Of a stretch of DNA of 8,171 nucleotides, positions 1-8,171 are shown one piece after another. The translations under genes and the position numbers were made by a program. The notes beneath the pieces were generated by a model. It was given only the letters and a program-made list of their open reading frames with translations, was not told the origin of the DNA and made no database searches. Source of the stretch: Bacteroidota bacterium (GTDB lineage Bacteria > Bacteroidota > Bacteroidia > Flavobacteriales > Flavobacteriaceae); assembly GCA_947483095.1 (NCBI GenBank), contig CANKLD010000059.1, positions 1 to 8,171 of the forward strand. The letters are read 5' to 3'. Numbering within the stretch: position 1 is the first letter of the stretch; every line of letters begins with the position of its first letter.

Positions 1-1760
1 ATGTAATTCTTGATAACTAACATAATTCCAATTGTAATTAAATTGGATATAAAGTTATACAAACTCAGTCCTGCTCCATAAGTATTAAAGAAAATTAACA
101 TCATTAATGGCGAAACGTAAATCATAATTTTCATCAATTTAGCCATATCTGGCATTCCCTCTTGAGTAGGTGCTGCCATTTGTTGATCACCTGAAGTCAT
201 TTTCATGTAAAAGAAAATGGCGATTGCGGCTAATATTGGAAACAAACTAATGTGACTTCCATATAAAGGAATATGAAATGGTAATTTCATTATTTCATCA
301 AATGAAGACAAATCATCAGCCCAAAGAAAACCCTTTTGTCTTAATTCAAATGCTGATGGGAAAAACTGAAATGAAGCATACATAAACGGTAACTGAATCA
401 AAGCTGGAATACAACCAGCCATCGGATTTACTCCAGCCTTGTTGTATAATTTCATCGTTTCCTGTTGTTTTTTCGCAGGCTCTTTTTGAAATTTCTCATT
501 CAACTCATTAATTTCAGGACGAAGCACTTTCATTTTAGCTTGAGACAAAAATGATTTATAGGTTATCGGAGACATTGCAATTTTTATGATGATGGTAAAG
601 ATAATAATTGCAATTCCATAAGATATATAAGAGCTTAAAAACCCAAATAAAGGAATGAAAATAAATTTATTAATCCATCCAAAAATACCCCAACCTAATG
701 GAATAATCTTTTCAATATTCTTATCGTAATTATTTAGCGTTTTATAATCTGATGGTCCAAAATACCAACTCATTTTATAATTCACTTCGCCATTTGTAAA
801 AGCCAACGGCATTTTAGAATTGAATTGCTTAACGAAAATAGTATCTTTATTTTCGTCGATCACTAACTTATTTGACTTTAAAACTGCTTTCTCAAATGGC
901 GTTTCTGTCATTAAAATAGAAGCAAAGAAATGTTGTTTGTAAGCAATGAATTTAACATTGTCTAAGGTTTCTTCCTGGTTTTCACCATCACTTACATTAT
1001 TAAATTTCTCATTATCATATTCATAATTCAGTAAAGTATATCTATTTTCATAAGAGGCACTTTTCTCAATTTTATAGGTTTTTAAATCCCATTCTAAATC
1101 AAGGGGTTTCGAAGTGTTTACTACTTTGTTTAATCCTTGAGAGCGCAAGTTAAAACCAACCATATAATCGTTAGGTTTTAACTCATATTGGTATTCCAAA
1201 AACTCATTAGCACCTGCTTTTAATCGCATGGTAAGAATTTGATTGGCACCAACTTTAGTTAATTTAGGCTCAAAAAATAAATTTTTAGTATTTAAAGTAT
1301 GATTATCATTGGTAATTAATTGAATGTTTAATTGAGAATTATTATCTTTAATTAACTCAACTAATTGTCCCGAACCTTTTTTGAATTTTTCAAAATTCTT
1401 TAAAACTGCCCCAACGATATAACCTCCTTTATTGGAGATTTTTATGAGTATAAATTCGTTTTCAAGAGTGGTAACACTATCTTTTGCAGAAGCTAAAGTG
1501 GCAGAATAAGCAAAACTTCCTAAAGATTTTTTTAGCTTTTCAATTTGAGCTGCATTAGCCGAAGAAGTATCAGTTGGATTAATTACAACATTTTCTTGTT
1601 CAACATTCTTAGTAGTTACCCTAGCAGCTTTTTCATTTTTTGCCTTTTCAGCAGCCAATTGTTCTTTTGAAGGTTGATTTTGATACATCATCCAAATCAA
1701 AATTCCAAAAATAAGTACAAAGCCAATTATTGAATTTAAATCTATTTTTTTTTCTTCCAT
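1..1760 (-). CDS. yidC: Membrane protein insertase YidC/Oxa1 family, C-terminal end cut by window edge
   Basis: YidC inserts and folds inner-membrane proteins, alone or with SecYEG. I translated the minus strand from the ATG at 1758-1760; the frame stays open to the window edge, giving 586 visible residues, so probably only a few dozen C-terminal residues are missing. Residues 11-26 form the first membrane segment, followed by a charged Ala/Lys/Glu-rich linker and a large periplasmic beta-rich domain (about 95-350). The conserved 60KD_IMP core starts near the WGIFGW motif (about 357), with further hydrophobic segments near 367-395, 447-466, 507-525 and 540-586. The polar-groove position that is Arg in E. 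coli (R366) aligns here with Lys393, in IIIKIAMSP. The gene starts 42 nt after the pyrG stop with no promoter-like box between, so co-transcription with pyrG is inferred. No Shine-Dalgarno is visible; the start is A-rich, as usual in this phylum. Confidence 0.97.
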   Translation of the reverse strand, partial: MEEKKIDLNSIIGFVLIFGILIWMMYQNQPSKEQLAAEKAKNEKAARVTTKNVEQENVVINPTDTSSANAAQIEKLKKSLGSFAYSATLASAKDSVTTLENEFILIKISNKGGYIVGAVLKNFEKFKKGSGQLVELIKDNNSQLNIQLITNDNHTLNTKNLFFEPKLTKVGANQILTMRLKAGANEFLEYQYELKPNDYMVGFNLRSQGLNKVVNTSKPLDLEWDLKTYKIEKSASYENRYTLLNYEYDNEKFNNVSDGENQEETLDNVKFIAYKQHFFASILMTETPFEKAVLKSNKLVIDENKDTIFVKQFNSKMPLAFTNGEVNYKMSWYFGPSDYKTLNNYDKNIEKIIPLGWGIFGWINKFIFIPLFGFLSSYISYGIAIIIFTIIIKIAMSPITYKSFLSQAKMKVLRPEINELNEKFQKEPAKKQQETMKLYNKAGVNPMAGCIPALIQLPFMYASFQFFPSAFELRQKGFLWADDLSSFDEIMKLPFHIPLYGSHISLFPILAAIAIFFYMKMTSGDQQMAAPTQEGMPDMAKLMKIMIYVSPLMMLIFFNTYGAGLSLYNFISNLITIGIMLVIKNY

Positions 1761-1802
1761 TTTACTTTTATTAAAGTCTATATCTTATTAGAAAATACTA
1801 TT

Positions 1803-3477
<1,675 letters not shown>

Positions 3478-3538
3478 TTTTAATCGTTAGAAATAAAAAA
3501 ATAGTTGGATTTAAAATCAAATAAATTAACCAAAAAAA

Positions 3539-3760
3539 TCAATACTTCTTCCTAATATTTCGAATTATATCTTCCAATCCGTTTAATTTTAATTCATAAA
3601 CCAATTGGAGTTGTTCGCCTAAAGTGCCGTTTGGAAAGCCTTTGTTGCGGTACCAAACGATATAATATTCAGGAATATCAATTAAATAATAGCCTTCGTA
3701 TTTGCCGAAAGGCATTTTAGTATGCGCTAAATCAATTAGCTTTTGTTGGTTCTTATCCAA
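3539..3760 (-). CDS. DUF3820 family small protein, TTG start
   Basis: This 73-residue protein matches the DUF3820 pattern as I know it: MPFGKYEG at 16-23, then a LIDIPEYYIVWY segment and GFPNGTLGEQL, ending with ELKLNGLEDIIRNI. Some family members are labelled putative quorum-sensing-regulated virulence factors, but no biochemical function is established and I assign none. It is a small soluble protein with no signal peptide or membrane segment. The start is a TTG at 3758-3760. The first ATG (Met16) would remove the N-terminal part of the domain, and the in-frame codons upstream are only ATT and then the osmC stop, so TTG (or ATT) is the best start. It lies 3 nt after osmC in the same reading frame, so translation probably depends on ribosomes finishing osmC. 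It ends in TGA. No convincing terminator follows. Confidence 0.85.
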   Translation of the reverse strand: MDKNQQKLIDLAHTKMPFGKYEGYYLIDIPEYYIVWYRNKGFPNGTLGEQLQLVYELKLNGLEDIIRNIRKKY

Positions 3761-3763
3761 AAT

Positions 3764-4165
3764 TTATTTCCAATTAAAAGTAATCACCTTTTTGATATCG
3801 GGGTGCAAACTATAATAAACTGGGCACGTCATTGCAGTACGTTCTAAAATTATTTTGGTTTTATCATCGGGAGCAACATTAAAATTAAAAATAACGTGAA
3901 TTTCAGCAATTCTTCTTGGTTCAGCTGCCATTATTTTTGTGATTTCGGCTGTGGAATTGGAAAGCTCCACATTCATTTCGGCTGCTTTAATTCCCATTAC
4001 GGTAAACATACAACTCCCTAATCCATTGGCAACAGTATCGGTTGGCGAGAAAGCAGCTCCTTTTCCATTGTTATCAATTGGGGCATCGGAAATAATTTCT
4101 GATCCCGATTGATTATGAATTGAGGAAGTTCGTAATTCTCCTAAATAAGTAATTTTTGAAGTCAT
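3764..4165 (-). CDS. OsmC family protein (probable thiol peroxidase-like, YhfA-type)
   Basis: The 133-residue length and the two conserved cysteines, Cys52 in GLGSCMFTVMGIKA and Cys114 in MTCPVYYSLHPD, identify an OsmC/Ohr-superfamily protein. Family members reduce organic hydroperoxides by a Cys pair and are cytoplasmic homodimers. The second cysteine and the adjacent Pro (TCPV) are as expected. Aligning on the first Cys, the position of the catalytic Glu of Ohr (E50) is Thr42 here, with Asp43 next to it. This PTD pattern resembles the YhfA-type branch (P-x-E) more than true Ohr or OsmC, so peroxidase activity is likely but its substrate is uncertain. The ATG overlaps the stop of the upstream LysM gene by one base (TAATG), which points to translational coupling. 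It is followed within 3 nt by the DUF3820 gene. Confidence 0.9.
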   Translation of the reverse strand: MTSKITYLGELRTSSIHNQSGSEIISDAPIDNNGKGAAFSPTDTVANGLGSCMFTVMGIKAAEMNVELSNSTAEITKIMAAEPRRIAEIHVIFNFNVAPDDKTKIILERTAMTCPVYYSLHPDIKKVITFNWK

Positions 4166-5688
4166 TATTCTGCTTGTTTTATGGTTAAATCGGTATCGTA
4201 ATACACTATATACATCCCTTTATTGCTATAGCTTTCCGAACTATTTTTAGTATAACTGAATTTGTTTTCTATTTGCTCGGTAGCATAATTTTCTAAAACG
4301 GTTTTAAAATCTTCCACTTGCGACAAACGCATCATCGTGTCGAAAGCCAAATCAAATCCCCGAATTGCAAATTGATTGGGGAATATCTTATTGATTTTCT
4401 TGTACTTATTTCTAAATATTTCCGCTTTAGGTGATAAATTTTCTCTCACAATGGAAGGATACATCATTTTCAATTTAACCAAACGATTTAAATCAATTTC
4501 ATGAAAATCCAAGGTTGGATTCGGTTCTAGAATCACCATTTGCAATTGGTAATCGTTCATAAGACTCATCATCGCATTGGTAGCAGCCAAAATAAAACCT
4601 GTTTTTTGAGAATCCAAAATGATGTAATTTATTTTGTTTCGAACCAATAATTTCCTCAAACTATCTTTGACCACCGAACCTGCTGAATTTAAACCAACAA
4701 TCGAATTTTTATAATTATTAGACTTCAAATAATCTTTTAAGACCGCTTTTTTATTATCAATTAACGCTATTAGATTTCCGTTATTTTTATTGATATAATT
4801 AATCATCGCTACCTTACAATCTTCATTAGAAGGCATAGATTGGTATATATTAGCCCCCGACTTTCCTCTTTCCTTGGACAAAGGAGAAAGTATAGGAATT
4901 GATTTATCTCCAAGTAATTGCGACAAATTATCTACATTATTTTGATAAAAAGGACCAATAATAGCATTCGTTTTTTGGAATTTATTTTGTTGAATTAAAC
5001 TTGGCAATGAAGAAGTGTTTTTAGTCTCTACAGAATCATAAATCTTAATATTAATTTTTAACCCAATGGTTTTAGCAGAATCAATTGCCATTAATACCCC
5101 GGAATAAAAATCCAAAGTCATGTTTAAAAATTTATCTTTTTTAAGTTTTGCAGAAATTGAATTAATGGAGTCATTTTCAATTTTTGAAACATTGAAAGGC
5201 AATAAAAGTACTAACTCTTTAGCTGCTCCAGAATTAGATTTAGTTAACGGTTTAAGTAGCTTGTTATCTTGTGGCTTAGATACCGGGACAGCATTTGAAT
5301 TAGCTAATCGTTTTTTTGGGATAACCAAATTTTGTCCCGCTTTTAAACCTTCAGTTAAAAGAGTTGGATTGGCTTTTTGAAGTTCTTCAACAGAAATAGA
5401 ATACAATTTTGAAATACTATAAAGTGTTTCTTTGGCAGAAACCAAATGTGAATTACTATTATTTAAAGAAACCGGAGTTTTAGTATTTGGAATAATCAAC
5501 ACCACATCCGGTTGAATTCCGTTTTGAGCATCCGGATTCAGATTAAAAATTTCGGAGGGAGTACAATTGTATTTTAAAGCAATTTGAGTTACCGTTTCTC
5601 CTTTAACAACGATGTGCTTGGTAAAATTTTGACCATTTACTACAAAGGATAATAAAGCTACGAAAACAAAAATTTCTTTTTTAAACAT
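4165..5688 (-). CDS. Secreted LysM protein with periplasmic-binding-protein fold
   Basis: This 507-residue protein starts with a likely signal peptide (FKKEIFVFVALLSFVVNGQ; cleavage near residue 20, no lipobox Cys). Two LysM domains follow at about 24-67 and 81-124, each with the typical ETVTQIALKY / ETLYSISKLY core and a terminal IIP or VIP. A low-complexity linker (about 127-155) leads to a type I periplasmic-binding fold (about 157-500), recognised from LLLPFN, DFYSGVLMAIDSA, NAIIGPFY, IPILSPLSKERG and FAIRGFDLAFD. It should bind peptidoglycan in the periplasm through LysM. The second domain resembles amino-acid ABC substrate-binding proteins, but no permease or ATPase gene is nearby, so a structural or sensory role is as likely as transport. 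It starts 24 nt after guaA and overlaps osmC by one base. The ligand is not predictable from the sequence. Confidence 0.92.
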   Translation of the reverse strand: MFKKEIFVFVALLSFVVNGQNFTKHIVVKGETVTQIALKYNCTPSEIFNLNPDAQNGIQPDVVLIIPNTKTPVSLNNSNSHLVSAKETLYSISKLYSISVEELQKANPTLLTEGLKAGQNLVIPKKRLANSNAVPVSKPQDNKLLKPLTKSNSGAAKELVLLLPFNVSKIENDSINSISAKLKKDKFLNMTLDFYSGVLMAIDSAKTIGLKINIKIYDSVETKNTSSLPSLIQQNKFQKTNAIIGPFYQNNVDNLSQLLGDKSIPILSPLSKERGKSGANIYQSMPSNEDCKVAMINYINKNNGNLIALIDNKKAVLKDYLKSNNYKNSIVGLNSAGSVVKDSLRKLLVRNKINYIILDSQKTGFILAATNAMMSLMNDYQLQMVILEPNPTLDFHEIDLNRLVKLKMMYPSIVRENLSPKAEIFRNKYKKINKIFPNQFAIRGFDLAFDTMMRLSQVEDFKTVLENYATEQIENKFSYTKNSSESYSNKGMYIVYYDTDLTIKQAE

Positions 5689-5712
5689 GATTTTTATTTT
5701 AAAAAAAATGAA

Positions 5713-7242
5713 TTATTCCCACTCAATTGTTGCTGGTGGTTTCGAACTAATATCATAAACTACTCGGTTAACGCCAGGAACTTTATTGATAATATCATTG
5801 GAAACCTTCATCAAGAAATCATATGGTAAATGTACCCAATCGGCAGTCATTCCATCAGTAGATTCAACGGCTCGAAGCGCAACTACTTTTTCATAAGTAC
5901 GCTCATCGCCCATTACACCTACACTATTTACAGGTAGTAAAATAGCGCCAGCTTGCCATACTTTATCATACAATCCCCACGATTTCAAACCATCAATAAA
6001 CACCGCATCAACTTCTTGCAAGATACGAACTTTTTCGGGTGTAATATCGCCCAAAATACGAATTGACAATCCAGGTCCTGGAAAAGGATGTCGTCCTAAT
6101 AATGCCGCATCAATTCCCAAGGTCGCTCCCACTCTTCGAACTTCATCTTTGAATAGCATTCTTAGCGGTTCAACAATTTTCAATTTCATATAATCGGGTA
6201 AACCACCTACATTATGGTGTGATTTTATAGTTGCAGAAGGTCCTTTTACAGAAACGGACTCAATTACATCAGGATAAATAGTTCCTTGAGCCAACCATTT
6301 CACGTCTTCAATTTGGTTCGATTCGTCATCAAAAACTTCTATGAAAACTCTACCAATTGCTTTTCTTTTTAATTCGGGATCTTCAATTCCGGCTAATGCG
6401 TCTAAAAATCGTTTTGAGGCATCTACACCCTTAACATTTAAGCCCATTCCTTTATATTGATCCAATACATTTTGAAATTCGTTTTTTCTTAATAAGCCAT
6501 TATTAACGAAAATACAATATAGATTTTTACCAATAGCTTGATGCAATAAAACAGCTGCAACAGTAGAATCTACGCCGCCAGAAAGTCCTAAAACCACTTT
6601 GTCATTTTGTAATTTCGTTTTCAATTCTGATACCATTTCACCCACAAAGGCGTTGGGAGTAAATGTTTGCGGAACTTCGGCAATTTTGACTAAGAAATTC
6701 TCCAGCATTAATTTGCCATCTGTAGAATGAAAAACCTCTGGATGGTATTGTATTGCATAGGTTGTTTCGCCTTCGATTTTATAAGCTGCAAATTCAACAT
6801 CGTTGGTGCTAGCTATGTTTACGCCGTTTTTAGGCAATGCTTTTATACTATCGCTATGGCTCATCCAAACTTGAGAATTTTCAGAAATCCCTTCAAAGAA
6901 AAGTTCATTATCTTTAATATAGGATAAATTGGCTCTGCCATATTCTCGAGTATTTGACGACGCCACTTCACCTCCACTAAAATGAGCCAAATATTGAGCT
7001 CCATAACAAACGGCTAGCATCGGTAGTTTTCCTCTAATTTGAGATAAATCAGGATGAGGCGCATCTTCAGAACGAACTGAAAATGGACTTCCGCCAAGAA
7101 TTACTGCTTTATAACTTGATAAATCGCTTGGAAAATTATTGTAAGGGAAAATTTCGCAAAAGATATTTAACTCGCGAACTCTTCTCGCAATTAATTGTGT
7201 GTATTGCGATCCGAAATCTAAAATAAGTACGTTGTGTTGCAT
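5713..7242 (-). CDS. guaA: GMP synthase (glutamine-hydrolysing)
   Basis: GuaA aminates XMP to GMP using glutamine and ATP, the last step of GMP synthesis in the cytoplasm. From the ATG at 7240-7242 the protein has 509 residues, a normal length. The class I glutamine amidotransferase domain (about 4-190) has Cys79 in AVCYGAQ, with His167 and Glu169 in QYHPE. The ATP-pyrophosphatase domain (about 195-385) has the P-loop SGGVDS at 221-226. The GuaA dimerisation domain follows and ends with the expected KPPATIEWE. All catalytic residues are intact. An in-frame TTG at 7246-7248 would add two residues. I prefer the ATG because [13 protein letters not shown] is the usual N-terminus and the TTG lies inside the TACCTTTGC promoter box. 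It is the first gene of the guaA-LysM-osmC-DUF3820 unit and is divergent from the capA-like gene. Confidence 0.98.
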   Translation of the reverse strand: MQHNVLILDFGSQYTQLIARRVRELNIFCEIFPYNNFPSDLSSYKAVILGGSPFSVRSEDAPHPDLSQIRGKLPMLAVCYGAQYLAHFSGGEVASSNTREYGRANLSYIKDNELFFEGISENSQVWMSHSDSIKALPKNGVNIASTNDVEFAAYKIEGETTYAIQYHPEVFHSTDGKLMLENFLVKIAEVPQTFTPNAFVGEMVSELKTKLQNDKVVLGLSGGVDSTVAAVLLHQAIGKNLYCIFVNNGLLRKNEFQNVLDQYKGMGLNVKGVDASKRFLDALAGIEDPELKRKAIGRVFIEVFDDESNQIEDVKWLAQGTIYPDVIESVSVKGPSATIKSHHNVGGLPDYMKLKIVEPLRMLFKDEVRRVGATLGIDAALLGRHPFPGPGLSIRILGDITPEKVRILQEVDAVFIDGLKSWGLYDKVWQAGAILLPVNSVGVMGDERTYEKVVALRAVESTDGMTADWVHLPYDFLMKVSNDIINKVPGVNRVVYDISSKPPATIEWE

Positions 7243-7244
7243 GT

Positions 7245-7253
7245 GCAAAGGTA
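7245..7253 (-). promoter_or_regulatory. Promoter -7 box for guaA abutting the start codon
   Basis: The minus strand reads TACCTTTGC, a full match to the Bacteroidota -7 consensus TAnnTTTG plus pyrimidine. Only CAC separates the TTTG from the guaA ATG, so the predicted transcription start falls at or next to the start codon, which implies a leaderless mRNA. The nearest upstream TTG (7282-7280) is 26 nt from the box, slightly longer than the usual spacing, so the -33 element is poor. A transcript starting further upstream, for example from the box at 7353-7345, cannot be excluded. Confidence 0.5.
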
Positions 7254-7273
7254 AAATTTTGTTGTAATTTACT

Positions 7274-7317
7274 GATTTTCAATTAAATAAAAATTAACTT
7301 CAGTGAAATTGAAAATC
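7274..7317. repeat. 11-bp perfect inverted repeat upstream of guaA
   Basis: The arms are GATTTTCAATT at 7274-7284 and AATTGAAAATC at 7307-7317, perfectly complementary, with a 22-nt spacer. The dyad centre is about 53 nt upstream of the guaA ATG. The near arm overlaps the -33 region expected for the TACCTTTGC box and includes the only nearby TTG. It could be an operator for a dimeric regulator, or a leader hairpin if transcription starts further upstream. In such AT-rich DNA chance is possible, but 11 matched pairs without mismatch is more than its neighbours show. Confidence 0.5.
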
Positions 7318-7489
7318 TTAATTTTTGATTTATTTAAAATCTGTACAAATGTAAGTAAAAAAGGGATTATTATTTAAATTCAAATTGTAATATAAAATAA
7401 TATTAAAATTAAAAAAGAAGGAATTAATACGGTTGTTAATTATCCAAAGTAGATTTTTTTGTAATATTCATTAAATACTAATTTTTGTC

Positions 7490-7497
7490 TATATTTG
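7490..7497 (+). promoter_or_regulatory. Probable promoter -7 box for capA-like gene
   Basis: TATATTTG matches the TAnnTTTG consensus and would give a start near 7504 and a leader of about 48 nt. The best upstream TTG (7459-7461) is 28 nt away, too far for the usual spacing. The same TTG sits 17 nt from a near-match box, TAATTTTTG at 7479-7487, so that overlapping box is an alternative. Which one is used cannot be decided from sequence. Confidence 0.4.
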
Positions 7498-7551
7498 ACA
7501 GTTAAAACAAAATTATCACTATCAAATAGGAATTAATTTATATTTAAAAAG

Positions 7552-8171
7552 ATGAAAAAAATAGTACTAATAAGTTTTTTAGCTGTTGGATTAATTTTAA
7601 CTGGAATGATTTCTAAAAATGGAATTATTTCTAAAATCAACAACAGTAAAGGACAATCTATTTCTGATAAAAAAATAAAAACAACTAAATCTCAAGTAAA
7701 TTCAAAGGATACTATTTCAATAATTGGTGTTGGCGACATGATGTTAGGAACCAATTATCCTGCTGAAAGCTATTTGCCACCTGAAGACGGAAAAAACATC
7801 TTAACCCCAGTAAAACAAATCATTGAAAATGCAGATATTTCTTTTGGGAACCTTGAGGGGGCTATTTTATCTGGCTCTGGAACTGTAAAAACTTGTACAA
7901 ATCCTGCTGTTTGTTACGCATTTAAAATGCCAAACCATTATGTAAATTATTTTAAAGAGGCAGGTTTTGATGTTTTAAGTATTGCAAATAACCACATTAG
8001 TGATTTTGGCGAAACTGGAAAGGAAAACACTGTAAAAATGCTTGATGGAGTTGGTATTAAATATGCAGGATTGTTAAAATATCCTTACACTACCTTTGAA
8101 AAAAATGGAATAAAATATGGATTTTGTGCTTTTGCACCAAATAATGGTACAGTAGATATTAACGACAGTGA
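7552..8171 (+). CDS. CapA family (PGA_cap) metallophosphatase-like protein, C-terminal end cut by window edge
   Basis: I translated this from the ATG at 7552; 206 complete codons are visible before the window ends. CapA proteins of about 350-400 residues are usual, so roughly half is missing. The N-terminus (MKKIVLISFLAVGLILTG) is a signal peptide or membrane anchor without lipobox Cys, followed by a Lys/Ser-rich linker to residue 53. The PGA_cap domain then begins, with GVGDMMLG (Asp62), FGNLEG (Asn100, Glu102) and SIANNHISDFG (Asn146, Asn147, His148, Asp151), the metallophosphoesterase-like metal-site motifs. Cys115 and Cys121 lie between motifs two and three and could form a disulfide outside the cytoplasm. 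Founding members act in poly-gamma-glutamate capsule synthesis, but no capB or capC partner is visible, so the substrate is unknown. It is divergent from guaA and has an A-rich start without Shine-Dalgarno. Confidence 0.92.
   Translation, partial: MKKIVLISFLAVGLILTGMISKNGIISKINNSKGQSISDKKIKTTKSQVNSKDTISIIGVGDMMLGTNYPAESYLPPEDGKNILTPVKQIIENADISFGNLEGAILSGSGTVKTCTNPAVCYAFKMPNHYVNYFKEAGFDVLSIANNHISDFGETGKENTVKMLDGVGIKYAGLLKYPYTTFEKNGIKYGFCAFAPNNGTVDINDS
7603..7636 (+). repeat. 18-bp-period tandem repeat inside capA-like N-terminus
   Basis: GGAATGATTTCTAAAA at 7603-7618 and GGAATTATTTCTAAAA at 7621-7636 agree at 15 of 16 positions, with an 18-bp period. The repeat is in frame and encodes GMISKN followed by GIISKI, at the exit of the hydrophobic N-terminal segment. 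It looks like a small in-frame duplication or slippage product that lengthens the anchor or linker without breaking the gene. Confidence 0.6.

Larger units (their letters stand above)
7243..7551. other. Divergent AT-rich intergenic region between guaA and capA-like gene
   Basis: This 309-nt stretch holds no gene I can support. It is very AT-rich and contains promoter boxes for both directions. It also contains an 11-bp inverted repeat near guaA (7274-7317) and weaker AT-rich dyads: TAATAT/ATATTA around 7388-7405 and AATTAA/TTAATT at 7422-7441. A further box, TACATTTGT, reads on the minus strand at 7353-7345; it matches the -7 consensus but has no TTG at a proper distance. No tRNA, known riboswitch core or terminator was recognised. 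Confidence 0.75.

Noticed and set aside
3481..3538. Possible terminator after the DUF3820 gene: TTGATTT and AAATCCAA arms followed by a T-run on the minus strand.
   Set aside because: The stem has a bulged C, very few GC pairs and an almost absent loop, so it would not form a convincing intrinsic terminator; T-runs are common in this AT-rich DNA.
4861..4890. Imperfect palindrome of CTTTCC/GGAGAAAG type.
   Set aside because: It lies inside the LysM gene and is explained by codons for the SPLSKERGKSG segment; the symmetry is imperfect.
5120..5380. Plus-strand open frame opposite the LysM gene; a similar one lies at 6727-6927 opposite guaA.
   Set aside because: Both are antisense to well-supported genes and show no domain or start context of their own.
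7246..7248. TTG as the guaA start codon, giving 511 residues.
   Set aside because: It adds only Met-His before the family-typical [11 protein letters not shown] start and lies within the TACCTTTGC promoter box.
7240..7320. Purine (guanine) riboswitch ahead of guaA.
   Set aside because: The conserved three-way-junction core and loop sequences of that class are not visible; only AT-rich dyads are present.

Overview
The window looks like chromosomal DNA of a member of the Bacteroidota, most likely a Flavobacterium-like Flavobacteriaceae. The evidence is the low GC content (about one third by eye), A-rich start regions without Shine-Dalgarno sequences, promoter boxes of the TAnnTTTG type, and protein signatures such as the GuaA N-terminus [20 protein letters not shown] and a YidC with a Bacteroidota-style core. 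It reads as ordinary core-genome DNA: no mobile element, CRISPR array, tRNA or rRNA was seen.

Layout. Six genes lie on the minus strand, transcribed right to left: guaA (GMP synthase), a secreted LysM plus periplasmic-binding-fold protein, an OsmC-family protein, a small DUF3820 protein, pyrG (CTP synthase) and yidC (membrane insertase; its C-terminal end runs off the left edge). The first four are tightly packed (24-nt gap, a TAATG overlap, then a 3-nt gap) and look like one transcription unit. A 128-nt gap with a good flavobacterial promoter starts a second unit, pyrG-yidC (42-nt gap). At the right edge, across a 309-nt AT-rich divergent intergenic region, a CapA-family gene reads rightward and is cut by the window end.

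How the genes relate. GuaA and PyrG are both class I glutamine amidotransferases that make the final amination step to GMP and CTP. The LysM protein and YidC belong to the cell envelope; the OsmC protein is a probable thiol peroxidase or relative; DUF3820 has no assigned function. The linkage looks like housekeeping synteny, not a single pathway.

Points worth a second look are mostly fine-scale: guaA has a perfect -7 box ending three bases before its ATG, suggesting a leaderless mRNA; an 11-bp perfect inverted repeat lies just upstream of it; the DUF3820 gene has a TTG start one codon after, and in frame with, the osmC stop; the LysM/binding-fold protein has no transporter partner; YidC carries Lys where the classical groove Arg is expected; and the capA start contains an in-frame 18-bp near-perfect tandem repeat. 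I found no convincing undescribed multi-gene system.
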